In this document: positions 42,842-52,160 of the stretch, one piece after another
Position numbering within the stretch: position 1 is the stretch's first letter
How the letters are laid out: the number at the start of each line of letters is the position of its first letter
Assembly (NCBI RefSeq): GCF_023016005.1
Contig: NZ_JALKAZ010000001.1
Location: 310,001-374,000, forward strand
Direction: 5' to 3'
Length of the DNA stretch: 64,000 nucleotides
From: Erythrobacter sp. F6033
GTDB taxonomy: Bacteria > Pseudomonadota > Alphaproteobacteria > Sphingomonadales > Sphingomonadaceae
Position numbers and translations under genes: made by a program
Notes under the pieces: generated by a model
What the model saw: the letters and a program-made list of their open reading frames with translations, nothing else
Database searches by the model: none
Told to the model about the DNA's origin: nothing

Positions 42842-45800
42842 ATGAAGACGGCTCGTATTGCGCCTTCACGGCGCTTTTCCGCTCTGAGTACCGCGTCCGG
42901 TCTGGCGATGTCCGCCATGATCGCGACTCCGGCGCTTGCACAAGATGCAGATCAGGATGAAGGCACCGAAGAAGCGGTCCCTGCTGATGAAGGCAACATC
43001 ATCATCGTTGATGGTTTCCGCAAATCGCTTGAAAATGCGCAGAACATCAAACGCGATGCGGACACCTTTGTAGATGCGGTAACAGCTGAAGATATCGGCG
43101 CGCTGCCCGATCGCTCAGTTGCGGAAACGCTTCAGCGTATTCCTGGCGTAAATATTGGCCGCTTTGAAAAGACCTCCGATCCAGATCGTTTCTCGGTTGA
43201 GGGAACGGGTGTGATTGTTCGCGGTCTGCCCTTTGTTCGTTCCGAACTGAACGGCCGTGACATCTTCTCCGCCACTGGTGGCCGCGTGCTCAGTTTTAAC
43301 GATGTCTCGCCAGAGCTTCTGGGCCGTGTCGAGGTCTTCAAAAACGTTACTGCTGATATGATCGACGGCGGTATTGCTGGCACGGTCAACCTTGTAACGC
43401 GTAAGCCGCTTGATAATCGCGGCACTCGCCTTTCCGGCAGCATCGAAGGCACCGTTGGTGATCTGGCTGAAGAATGGACCGGCGGTTTCTCCGTTCTCGG
43501 GTCCACCACCATGGACACAGATAACGGCTCGCTGGGTCTTCAGTTGGGCTACACCCAGTCCAAGCTGACCAGTCGGACCGACGCATCGCAGGTTTCCGAT
43601 CCGTGTTACCGTGCGCCAACTCTGGATGGCGCATGTCTTCGCGCACAGACAGTTGTTGATGGCGGCTTCCAGGGCGGTGCGAACTTTGATGCCTCGAACT
43701 TCCCGCCAGCTGGCGCCGTGGTTGTACCGAAAGGTGCGGGCGTCCGCACGACCGATCTTGAGCGTGACCGTCAGGCGTGGTCCGCTGTGCTTCAATATGA
43801 AAGCCCGGCGCGCGATTTCCTTCTTACATTTGAATGGCTCCGTTCCGAGACGGAGTTCTTCACTGACGAGACTTCACTTCTCGCTCAGGTCAATGACGAT
43901 GCGCTGTTCCCGGTCGAAGCGGCTGGCAGCACATGGCAGTTTGACGAAAACGGAATTTTTCAAAGCGGTGTATTGAGCCAGCGCATCGGTGATGCCTATG
44001 CCAACCCGTTCGGTCGTGGTGGTATCCCGCTTGAGGCTCTGCGTTTCCAGCGTCAGACGGAAGCAACCACGCAAGATTTCTCGCTCGATATCGATTGGGA
44101 AATTTCGGACAGGTTCCGGATCAATTTCGAAGCGCAAAGCATCGAGTCGGATCTTTCTCGCGATTCTGTGATCGGCGCGATGAACACGTGGGCGAACATC
44201 GATCTTGATCTCTCCGGTCGTACGCCGCAGGTCAATTTCGTCGCGCCTCCGGGTGCCGAAGCGGATTACTTCGCTAGCGGCGCAAACAGCTATTACTGGT
44301 TCCTGCTCGACAGTGTTGAGCGCAACGAGGGTGACCTCGAAAGCTATCGTTTTGATGCCGAATACGACATCAGCGACGAAGGTTTCTTCAAGAGCGCGCG
44401 CTTTGGTGCGCGTTGGGCTGAACGTGATCGCACCACCCGCGACACCAACTTCAGCACTTGGGGCAACCTTTCGGCGCCATGGGCTGGCCGCGCAGGCTGC
44501 GCCCCATGGGGCGCTGGTCCGGGCTGTTTCCAAGGTGCGGGACCATTCGTGCCGTCTTGGGCAGGTTTCACGCCAGGGCGTTATTACACCGGCCTTCCGG
44601 GTCAGGAAAACGCGATTTCGGGCGGTGTCTTTACCGATGAATTCCCGAGCGCATCGAATTTGCGGAACCCGTTCGGGGACGATTTCCAGCGCGGCAACGC
44701 GCCGGCACCGCTTCCGGGTGGTGTGTTCTTCTTTGGCGGTGACGATCTGTTGGGTGAATACCTGGCTGGCACCTCCAAGCAGCAAGCGGAAGCGATCAAT
44801 ACGCTGTCGCAAACACCAAACCCATTCTTTGGTGTCCGGGGCCGTCAATTCACCGACGCTGTAACCGGTGAAGTTACTGCGTGTGATCCATTCTGTCCGC
44901 CAGAAGTATCTCAGGTCACCGAAGCGACGAAGGCTGCCTATGGCCGCATCGATTTCGGCACTGATTTTGGCAATGGCTGGATTCTCGACGGAAACTTCGG
45001 CGTTCGTTACGTTGAAACCGAAGTCAAAAGCGATGGTCTGATCGGCTTCCCGAACCCGTTCTTCTTCGACACTGGAAACGGTAACGGCGATGGCGTGGTG
45101 CAAGTGTCCGAGATCAACCAGGCGTGTACGACGGCTCCACCGCCATTGCCTGGCTATTGTTCGCTTTCGGATGCCCGCAAAGCAGAGTTTGCTGCGCTTC
45201 ATACGGGTGAGATCATCACTCTGGACCAGACGATCAATTTTGATCACTGGCTGCCGAGCTTCAACGCCCGTCTTGATACCGGCGGTGGCTTGTTGTTCCG
45301 CGCTGCGGTGTCAAAGGGCATCTCACGCCCCGACTTGCAGCTGTTCCGTGCGGGCGGCGGCATTGGGGACAATACCAATGCTCTTCGCGATGCAGGTCAG
45401 GCGGCGCTCGATAACGGGCCTCTGTTCGCCATCGACACTGGTTTCCGCGGTTTGCGGCCAACCGAATCGTGGAACTATGACCTGTCTGCGGAATGGTATT
45501 TCGACGATGTCGGCTCGCTTACGCTTTCGGGCTTTGTGAAAGACATCGATGGTATCGTAAACACAACGGTTCCAATCGTGACATACACTAGCCCAAGCGG
45601 TGTCAATCTCGAGGCGGAAACCCGCCGGCCGGACAACGTGCTCGATGGCTCCTTGAGAGGCTTCGAAATCGGATACCAGCAAACCTATGACTTCCTACCG
45701 GCTCCGCTGGATGGCCTCGGTTTTGCTGGGACATACACCTATATTGATGGTGGTGATTTCGTGAACGCGAACCTTGATGCGAACCAAGGGATATTCTCGG

Positions 45801-46150
45801 AATTGCAGCCATTGGCTGGTATTTCCGAGCATACGGTCAACGCTACGATCTTCTACGAGAAGGGACCGCTTTCCGCACGTGCAGCCTATAACTGGCGGTC
45901 GGAATTCCTCATCACCGCACGTGATGACATCTTCCCATATTCGCCGATCTGGCAGGAGGCCACGGGACAGCTCGATGCGTCGATCTTCTTCTCGGTGACC
46001 GACTATCTCAAGCTGGGTGTTCAAGGCGTCAACCTGCTCGACGAAGTGACCGAAACGTCGCAAGTTATCGACTTTGACGGTACGCGCGTCACGCGCTCGG
46101 CATTCCGCAATGACCGGCGCTTCACATTCCTCGCTCGCTTTGATTTTTAA
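42842..46150 (+). CDS. TonB-dependent receptor, likely for beta-glucan oligomers
   Basis: A 1102-residue receptor. Signal peptide ends near TPALAQD. The plug has IIIVDGFRKSLENAQ, IGALPDRSVAETLQRIPGVN, GVIVRGLPFVRSELNG and MIDGGIAGTVNLVTRKP. The barrel ends RRFTFLARFDF with a terminal Phe. A Gly/Trp/Ala-rich loop with cysteine pairs (about residues 540-580) stands out and may be a surface loop. GGGGAGG lies 14 bases upstream of the ATG, which is a long spacing. GH16 follows after a hairpin terminator. The substrate (laminarin-like glucan) is inferred from the GH16/GH3 neighbours. Confidence 0.87.
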   Translation: MKTARIAPSRRFSALSTASGLAMSAMIATPALAQDADQDEGTEEAVPADEGNIIIVDGFRKSLENAQNIKRDADTFVDAVTAEDIGALPDRSVAETLQRIPGVNIGRFEKTSDPDRFSVEGTGVIVRGLPFVRSELNGRDIFSATGGRVLSFNDVSPELLGRVEVFKNVTADMIDGGIAGTVNLVTRKPLDNRGTRLSGSIEGTVGDLAEEWTGGFSVLGSTTMDTDNGSLGLQLGYTQSKLTSRTDASQVSDPCYRAPTLDGACLRAQTVVDGGFQGGANFDASNFPPAGAVVVPKGAGVRTTDLERDRQAWSAVLQYESPARDFLLTFEWLRSETEFFTDETSLLAQVNDDALFPVEAAGSTWQFDENGIFQSGVLSQRIGDAYANPFGRGGIPLEALRFQRQTEATTQDFSLDIDWEISDRFRINFEAQSIESDLSRDSVIGAMNTWANIDLDLSGRTPQVNFVAPPGAEADYFASGANSYYWFLLDSVERNEGDLESYRFDAEYDISDEGFFKSARFGARWAERDRTTRDTNFSTWGNLSAPWAGRAGCAPWGAGPGCFQGAGPFVPSWAGFTPGRYYTGLPGQENAISGGVFTDEFPSASNLRNPFGDDFQRGNAPAPLPGGVFFFGGDDLLGEYLAGTSKQQAEAINTLSQTPNPFFGVRGRQFTDAVTGEVTACDPFCPPEVSQVTEATKAAYGRIDFGTDFGNGWILDGNFGVRYVETEVKSDGLIGFPNPFFFDTGNGNGDGVVQVSEINQACTTAPPPLPGYCSLSDARKAEFAALHTGEIITLDQTINFDHWLPSFNARLDTGGGLLFRAAVSKGISRPDLQLFRAGGGIGDNTNALRDAGQAALDNGPLFAIDTGFRGLRPTESWNYDLSAEWYFDDVGSLTLSGFVKDIDGIVNTTVPIVTYTSPSGVNLEAETRRPDNVLDGSLRGFEIGYQQTYDFLPAPLDGLGFAGTYTYIDGGDFVNANLDANQGIFSELQPLAGISEHTVNATIFYEKGPLSARAAYNWRSEFLITARDDIFPYSPIWQEATGQLDASIFFSVTDYLKLGVQGVNLLDEVTETSQVIDFDGTRVTRSAFRNDRRFTFLARFDF

Positions 46151-46177
46151 GGGGTAGAAATCACACGAACGAGTTGA

Positions 46178-46211
46178 GGAGGGGGCTTTGCACGGGGGCA
46201 AGGTCCCCTCC
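46178..46211 (+). terminator. Hairpin terminator between receptor and GH16 genes
   Basis: GGAGGGGGCTTTGC pairs with GCAAGGTCCCCTCC (two wobble pairs), loop of six bases, followed by TTGCCTTTC. It has a strong stem but a weak T tract, so some read-through is likely. Confidence 0.7.
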
Positions 46212-46266
46212 TTGCCTTTCGGGCTCTGCAAGAGTTCGATTAGGGTAACTATCGGAGAAAAGGCTG

Positions 46267-47232
46267 ATGTCTCGAATGCTGATTGAGATCGCTGCAATGG
46301 GGGCAGCTCTTACTCTTGGCGCTTGCGGCGGTGAGAGTGCGGGGCCGCCGCTTGCAACGGCGGGCTGGGAGCTTGTTTGGGAGGACGAGTTTGATGGCAC
46401 ATCGCTCGACTACACCAAATGGATACCGGAGGAATCTTGCTGGGGTGGCGGTAACAATGAACGGCAATGTTACACCGACCGAGCAGTAAATATCGCGGTC
46501 GAAGACGGATTCCTGCTGCTAAAGGCGCGTAAGGAAACCTTCACCGGACCAGATAGACCTCCGGAAATCGCCGCCAGTCCCAACCCGCAAGTCACGCAGG
46601 AATACACGTCTGGCAAAATTCGCACGCGCGGACTTCACAGCTGGAAATATGGCCGCTTTGAAGTGCGTGCAAAGGTCCCTGCTGGGCAGGGCATGTGGCC
46701 CGCAGTCTGGATGATGCCCGCCGATGACGAGTATGGAGGCTGGCCGCTTTCCGGCGAAATCGATATTCTGGAAACGGTGAATATCGGCGCTGCTTGCGAT
46801 GAATGCGAAGGGAGTGTTGGCGAAAATCGGCATGTCAGCGCGCTGCATTTTGGCGATACATCGCCAAGGAACAAATACGTCTCACAAAAATCGCCGTTGC
46901 CAGACCTTTCTCTGCCGTCGGACGAATTTCATGTGTATGCGGTCGAATGGGGTGAGGGGCTAATCCGGTTCTTGATCAATGACCGCGTACACTTCACTGT
47001 TTCCCGGGAGGAATGGTCGACAACATCGCCATCGGCGGCGGGGAACGCTAACGCGCCATTTGATAAACCATTCTATATCATGGCCAATCTCGCCGTTGGC
47101 GGGAAATGGCCGGAGGAAAGCAACGAACTGGGGTTGGACGAAAAATCTCTGCCAAATCAGTTCGTGATTGATTGGATCAGAGTGTATCAATGCACAGAGG
47201 ATCAGGACACAGGTCGCGCCTGCATGAATTGA
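46267..47232 (+). CDS. GH16 beta-1,3(4)-glucanase lipoprotein (laminarinase-like)
   Basis: A 321-residue endoglucanase, lipid-anchored by the lipobox LTLGAC (Cys20). The GH16 domain starts WELVWEDEFDGTSLDYTKW. The catalytic motif GEIDILE gives nucleophile Glu164, Asp166 and acid/base Glu169, and GMWPAVWMMP precedes it. The plain E-I-D-I-L-E form without an extra residue, and SGKIRTRGLHSWKYGRFEVR, match bacterial laminarinases. It should act at the outer membrane to cut beta-1,3-glucan for the receptor upstream. Porphyranase or agarase specificity is less likely from the motif context. Confidence 0.9.
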   Translation: MSRMLIEIAAMGAALTLGACGGESAGPPLATAGWELVWEDEFDGTSLDYTKWIPEESCWGGGNNERQCYTDRAVNIAVEDGFLLLKARKETFTGPDRPPEIAASPNPQVTQEYTSGKIRTRGLHSWKYGRFEVRAKVPAGQGMWPAVWMMPADDEYGGWPLSGEIDILETVNIGAACDECEGSVGENRHVSALHFGDTSPRNKYVSQKSPLPDLSLPSDEFHVYAVEWGEGLIRFLINDRVHFTVSREEWSTTSPSAAGNANAPFDKPFYIMANLAVGGKWPEESNELGLDEKSLPNQFVIDWIRVYQCTEDQDTGRACMN

Positions 47233-47290
47233 TGCGCGGAAGCGTATTTTTTGGAAATCCGGCTGGGGGGTCGGTGAGGACGGGAATGAA

Positions 47291-48346
47291 ATGGCTAGAC
47301 GCCGCAATTCAGTAACAATCCGCGAAGTGGCGGAAGACGCAGGCGTGTCTCTGCAAACGGTCAGCCGCGTCATCAATGACGAGCCGAACGTACGGCCGCA
47401 AATGCGCGACAGGGTCCAATCATCGATTGACCGGCTCGGCTATGTCCCCTCGCTTGCCGCGCAGCGCATGAGCGGTTCGCGCAGTTATCTGATCCTCGCC
47501 ATAAACGACCGCGAACGCACGCTCGCTGATTGGCGTGAGCGGCAGGGCACCGACTGGGTTGACCAAATGTTGCTGGGCGGGACGCTGACGTGTTCAAAGC
47601 ACGGATATCGCATGATCGTCGAGCTTGTGGACACACACGCCGATCATGTTGAGAGAGAACTTGGCGCGACTGTCTCTGCGCTTCAGCCGGACGGCGTGAT
47701 CCTCACCCCGCCGCACTCCGAAAACACGCAAATTACGCGGCTCCTTGCGCAGCGGAACATCCCATTCGCGCGGATCGGATCGACCGATGATGGTCCCGGC
47801 ATTCGTCTGACAATGGGCGATGAAGGCGCGGCCTATGCCGCGACAAAACGGTTGGTTGAGCTCGGCCACACAAAGATCGCGATGATTGCCGGGCCGGACC
47901 AATACAGCCTCAGCGGCTGGCGGATCGCCGGATGGAAACGGGCGATGGAGGATAGCGGCCTACCCAGCGATGGCCTCTGCGAAAAAGGCGATTTTGGCTA
48001 TGAGTCCGGCACGCAGGCGGCGCGTAGCCTGCTGCACCGTCATGCTGATCTCACCGCCATCATCGGTAGCAGCGACCAGATGACGCTGGCCGCGCTAGAA
48101 GTCGCCCGCGACAAAGGCATGCATGTCCCGCGCGATATTTCGCTGGTGTCATTCGACAACACGCCGATTGTGCGGTTCTCTCAACCGCCATTGACCGCCG
48201 TGGATCAGCCGATTGCCGAAACCGTGTCCATCGCGGTGGAGCATCTGATCAATGTGCACAAAGCTCCGCCGGTAAGCGATGTGATCGATGTGGCGGCAGA
48301 CTTGGTTGAGCGTTCTTCAACAGGACCGGCGCCCGCCGCGAAGTGA
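47291..48346 (+). CDS. LacI-family transcriptional regulator of the glucan locus
   Basis: A 351-residue LacI/GalR protein. HTH: VTIREVAEDAGVSLQTVSRV then INDEPNVRPQMRDRV and the hinge GYVPSLAAQRMSG. The periplasmic-binding-like ligand domain covers about 70-345, with the family ending FDNTPIVRFSQPPLTAV. The MFS gene overlaps its end by GTGA, so the two are coupled. Candidate operators are the CG-centred palindromes at 41034, 42753 and 49588. The effector is probably a gluco-oligosaccharide or glucose; unproven. Confidence 0.9.
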   Translation: MARRRNSVTIREVAEDAGVSLQTVSRVINDEPNVRPQMRDRVQSSIDRLGYVPSLAAQRMSGSRSYLILAINDRERTLADWRERQGTDWVDQMLLGGTLTCSKHGYRMIVELVDTHADHVERELGATVSALQPDGVILTPPHSENTQITRLLAQRNIPFARIGSTDDGPGIRLTMGDEGAAYAATKRLVELGHTKIAMIAGPDQYSLSGWRIAGWKRAMEDSGLPSDGLCEKGDFGYESGTQAARSLLHRHADLTAIIGSSDQMTLAALEVARDKGMHVPRDISLVSFDNTPIVRFSQPPLTAVDQPIAETVSIAVEHLINVHKAPPVSDVIDVAADLVERSSTGPAPAAK

Positions 48347-49545
48347 ACTCGCTTGAAACCCCCGCTGATCGCCAGCCGGTCTGGTTTCTGGTGCTGTTTG
48401 CGCTCGCTGTTGGCGGGGGCGCGATTGCTTATGTTCCGCTGCTCACAGTTCTTCTGCCGCTTAAGATCACGAGCCTTATGGGCGGCGAAGATGTCGCGTC
48501 CTTAGCACGGGTCACGTTCTACGGAGCCATTGTCGCCAGCTTGGCCAATATTGCATTTGGCATAGTGAGCGATCGCAGCGGCTCGCGGCGCATATGGATC
48601 GTCCTCGGTCTGGTTAGTTCGTCGATCTTGCTTGTGATGATCGGCCGAGCGGCATCTTTGATTGAATTGATCGCTCTGATCATGGCGTGGCAGCTGTGTC
48701 TGAACATGATGCTTGGCCCGCTGCTCGCATGGGCAGGGGATTGTGTGCCCGATAGTCAAAAAGGGCTGCTTGGTGGATTGCTTGCGGTGGCACCGGCGCT
48801 TGGCGCGATGGCGGGGTCATTGGTCACTTTTGAGAGTTTTGTAGCCGAAGGATACCGGATGACGGCGGTCGCCGTGATGGTTGCGGCGTTCATACTGCCG
48901 CTCGTCGTGCTTGGCCGCGGTCATGAACGTCCCACATTGATGCGCCCGAACTTTGAAAAGCGCGGCACCAGTGATGAAGCCAAACGGTCGCGCTCAACGG
49001 TGGTAAGGATGTGGCTGTCGCGCTTTCTGGTGCAGATTTCCGAAGCGGGCCTGTTTGCGTTTCTGTTGTTCTGGTTGCGCTCGATTGTGCCCGATTTCCA
49101 TGAAAACACCTCTGCCAATATCTTCAGTATTGTATTGATCCTGTCCATTCCGCTGTCTCTGATGATGGGGCGTTGGTCGGATGTTCATGGGCGGCCGATC
49201 GCGCCGCTCGTTGTCTGCTCGGCATTGGCCGGAGCCGGGCTATTGATAATGGCCTTTGCCGACGGATTGCCGATCGCCATTACGGGCTATCTGGTGTTCG
49301 GTATCGCAGCCTCGATTTTCCTGTCGCTTCACACGAGCCAGTATCTTCGATTCCTGCCAAGGGCACAGCACCGAGGGCGGGACTTGGGCGTTTTCAACCT
49401 GACCAACACGATACCTTCGATCGTGATGCCGTGGCTGACATTGTCGCTTGTGCCCGGCTTTGGCTTTTCGGCCTTGTTCGTGCTCTTCGGGGCGCTTGCC
49501 GTACTCGCCGCCTTATTGTTGGCAACCGTTTCCAGGCCCGCATGA
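48343..49545 (+). CDS. MFS transporter, glucan locus
   Basis: A 400-residue permease with about 12 membrane segments. It begins with GTG overlapping the lacI stop. Typical MFS elements include NIAFGIVSDRSGSRRIW between helices 2 and 3 and MMGRWSDVHGRPIAP between helices 8 and 9. It probably moves glucose or short beta-glucosides over the inner membrane. Specific subfamily not recognised. GH3 follows behind a separate promoter with an operator-like site. Confidence 0.82.
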   Translation: MNSLETPADRQPVWFLVLFALAVGGGAIAYVPLLTVLLPLKITSLMGGEDVASLARVTFYGAIVASLANIAFGIVSDRSGSRRIWIVLGLVSSSILLVMIGRAASLIELIALIMAWQLCLNMMLGPLLAWAGDCVPDSQKGLLGGLLAVAPALGAMAGSLVTFESFVAEGYRMTAVAVMVAAFILPLVVLGRGHERPTLMRPNFEKRGTSDEAKRSRSTVVRMWLSRFLVQISEAGLFAFLLFWLRSIVPDFHENTSANIFSIVLILSIPLSLMMGRWSDVHGRPIAPLVVCSALAGAGLLIMAFADGLPIAITGYLVFGIAASIFLSLHTSQYLRFLPRAQHRGRDLGVFNLTNTIPSIVMPWLTLSLVPGFGFSALFVLFGALAVLAALLLATVSRPA

Positions 49546-49587
49546 AGGCTTGATTTTTGTCAAATCGCATGCGAACCATACACTTGT

Positions 49588-49601
49588 TGTGAACGTTCTC
49601 A
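49588..49601. promoter_or_regulatory. LacI-type operator before the GH3 gene
   Basis: TGTGAACGTTCTCA, palindromic at 12 of 14 positions and CG-centred, 50 bases before the GH3 start. The core TGTGAACG is shared with 42753. Confidence 0.55.
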
Positions 49602-49651
49602 TTATTGCAATGATCGCGAACGTTGCGGGTCTTTGGGAGGGACTATTTAAA

Positions 49652-52048
49652 ATGCGTATTTCCGCGCGGCTGATGGCAGCCAGTGCTCTTGCTACTTTGG
49701 TGTCTGCATGCGGAGCTGGCGCTCCGGTTCAAACTGCTACCAGCGCAGCCCCTGTTGGGTCGGTGCCTGCGGCGGGTGCCCAAGAACAGCAGATCATTGA
49801 TCTGATTGCGCAGATGTCTCTGGAGCGCAAAGTTGCTCAGCTGATTCAGCCGGATATTGCTTCGATCACGCCCGCTGATGTTGAGAAATATCGCTTTGGC
49901 AGCGTTTTGAACGGCGGCAATTCTGGCCCCTACAACAATGATTTCGCGCCGGCCGAAGATTGGTTGAAGCTGGCGGATGAATTTTGGGAAGCCTCAACCA
50001 AGCCCTTGGCGAATGGTGAGCCTGCTATCCCTACGATCTGGGGCACCGATGCTGTCCACGGACACGCCAACGTCATTGGCGCTACGATCTTCCCGCATAA
50101 CATCGCGCTTGGCGCGACGGGTGAGCCCGATCTGATCCGCCGGATCGGCGCAGCGACCGCGACTGAGATCGAAGTCACTGGCATCGATTGGACTTTCGCC
50201 CCGACAGTGGCGGTTGCCCGCGATGATCGCTGGGGTCGGACCTACGAAAGCTATTCCGAAGATCCCGCGCTCGTTGCCCAAATGGGCGTTGCCATGGTCG
50301 AAGGCTTGCAAGGCAAGCCCGGTGATGAGGACTTCCTCGGCAAGGGCCGCGTTATCGCGACCGCTAAGCATTTCTTTGGCGATGGCGGAACTGCGCAAGG
50401 TGTCGACCAAGGCGAAGTCAATGGCGATATTGAGGACCTCAAGCGTATCCACGTTGCGCCATATCCGCCCGCCATTGATGCAGGCCTCGGCTCTGTCATG
50501 GCGAGCTTTAACTCGATCAACGGCAAGAAGATGCATGGCAACAAAGCCCTGCTGACCGATTTGCTTCGCGATGAAATGGGCTTTGATGGTCTGGTCGTCG
50601 GTGACTGGAACGGCCACGGCCAGATCAAAGGCTGCACCAACACCGATTGCCCGCAGGCGATGCTGGCCGGTCTGGATGTCTACATGGTGCCGGAGGACTG
50701 GAAGGGTCTGTACGAGACAACCCTGTCACAGGTGAAAGACGGCACGATCCCCGAGGCGCGGATTGATCAGGCGGTTGCGCGTGTTTTGCGTATCAAACAG
50801 CGCGCCGGCATTCTGGATGGTGAAGTGAAACCTTCGATGCGCCCCAATGGCGGTGATTGGAGCAAGCTGGGTTCGGCAGAGCACCGCGCGATTGCGCGTG
50901 AAGCTGTCGCCAAATCCATGGTTCTGCTGAAGAATAACGGCGTCCTGCCGATCAAAGCCAACGCCAACATCATGGTTGCTGGAACCGCGGCAGACAGCAT
51001 CGCGCAGCAGGCGGGTGGTTGGACGATCACGTGGCAGGGCGGCGGAGAGCTGACCAACAAGGACTTCCCCGGTGCGACCTCGATTTTGGCGGGCATCCAA
51101 GATGCGGCCAAGTCATCTGGCGGCAGCGTCGATTTCTCGCTCTACGGGGTACTTGCTGAAGGGCAGCAGCCTGATCTTGGCATCGTCGTTTTCGGAGAGG
51201 AGCCCTACGCGGAATTTGTGGGGGATCGCAAAGATCTCGCCTTCCGCGATGAAGAGGGCTTGAAGGTTCTCCGCACCTTGAAAGCGGCTGGTGTTCCGAC
51301 CGTCGCTGTGTTCCTTTCAGGTCGCCCAATGTGGGTGAACCGCGAACTGAACGTGGCCGATGCGTTTGTTGCAGCATGGCTGCCCGGCAGCGAAGGCGCG
51401 GGTGTTGCCGATTTCCTCTATGGAAAAGCAGGAGCCAGCGGCGCGCTGTCATTCAGTTGGCCGGTAAGCTGTGAAGGCAATCCTCTGAATGGACCGGAAG
51501 GCGCGCTGTTCCCGGTTGGCTTTAGCCGGTCCATGGACAATACAACCCCGTTCGGCGCGCTGAGCGAAGACTGTTCTGCTCTTGACGGTGGCGGAGGCTC
51601 TGACTGGTTCACTGCCGGCCGTCTGGCGGAACGGGTAAAGGCCTTGTCGAAAGGCACCGAGCTTCCCGATCTCCGCGGCAAAGCGGGCGGTATCGTCGCC
51701 CGCGGGATCGATCGGAACACTCAGGAAGACGCGCGCCAGATCGATTTCGGTCCGGGCACCGCCCTCGATCTGAGCGGTCCGCAAGGCGGAAATGCTTATC
51801 GGATCACCTATCAGGTCCTGCAGCGTCCATCGGGCAAGGTTGAGCTCGCCAGCAATGGCGGCACATTTGATGTATCGCGTGAATTGCTCATCGCAGAAGG
51901 CAAGGGCTGGCGCGAAATGGTGATCACCGAGGCGTGTCTGGCGGGCATCAACAACGGTCTGACGATCAGATCAGAAGCGCCCTTTTCGATCCAGATTTCG
52001 GCCATCGCACAGGAAACAGCAGCCGACGGGGCCGAGTGTTCGTTTTGA
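49652..52048 (+). CDS. GH3 beta-glucosidase / exo-beta-glucanase lipoprotein
   Basis: A 798-residue exo-acting glucosidase, lipid-anchored (VSAC, Cys20). The N-terminal barrel has GTDAVHGHANVIGATIFPHN, then KHFFGDGGTAQGVDQGE, and the nucleophile Asp318 in LVVGDWNGHGQ. The C-terminal domain starts near LLKNNGVLPI and includes TITWQGGGELTN. A further beta-sandwich covers about 650-798, as in long marine ExoP-type enzymes. GGAGGGACT lies before the ATG at 49652; the longer frame back to 49448 is rejected because it overlaps the MFS gene and would bury the lipoprotein signal. It should release glucose from GH16 products. Confidence 0.9.
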   Translation: MRISARLMAASALATLVSACGAGAPVQTATSAAPVGSVPAAGAQEQQIIDLIAQMSLERKVAQLIQPDIASITPADVEKYRFGSVLNGGNSGPYNNDFAPAEDWLKLADEFWEASTKPLANGEPAIPTIWGTDAVHGHANVIGATIFPHNIALGATGEPDLIRRIGAATATEIEVTGIDWTFAPTVAVARDDRWGRTYESYSEDPALVAQMGVAMVEGLQGKPGDEDFLGKGRVIATAKHFFGDGGTAQGVDQGEVNGDIEDLKRIHVAPYPPAIDAGLGSVMASFNSINGKKMHGNKALLTDLLRDEMGFDGLVVGDWNGHGQIKGCTNTDCPQAMLAGLDVYMVPEDWKGLYETTLSQVKDGTIPEARIDQAVARVLRIKQRAGILDGEVKPSMRPNGGDWSKLGSAEHRAIAREAVAKSMVLLKNNGVLPIKANANIMVAGTAADSIAQQAGGWTITWQGGGELTNKDFPGATSILAGIQDAAKSSGGSVDFSLYGVLAEGQQPDLGIVVFGEEPYAEFVGDRKDLAFRDEEGLKVLRTLKAAGVPTVAVFLSGRPMWVNRELNVADAFVAAWLPGSEGAGVADFLYGKAGASGALSFSWPVSCEGNPLNGPEGALFPVGFSRSMDNTTPFGALSEDCSALDGGGGSDWFTAGRLAERVKALSKGTELPDLRGKAGGIVARGIDRNTQEDARQIDFGPGTALDLSGPQGGNAYRITYQVLQRPSGKVELASNGGTFDVSRELLIAEGKGWREMVITEACLAGINNGLTIRSEAPFSIQISAIAQETAADGAECSF

Positions 52049-52160
52049 TTATGCAATCGAATGTCTATGGACCTGACGCAAGAATGCGCTAGTCCATCGT
52101 TGTCAACGGGATCCGGGCCAAGGCCGCACAAGAGCCAGCGCCCACGGGGGAGTATGTAAA

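Noticed and set aside
43874..45247. A 457-codon minus-strand frame inside the TonB receptor gene
   Set aside because: It is antisense to a clear receptor barrel with a low-complexity Arg-rich translation and no recognisable domain.
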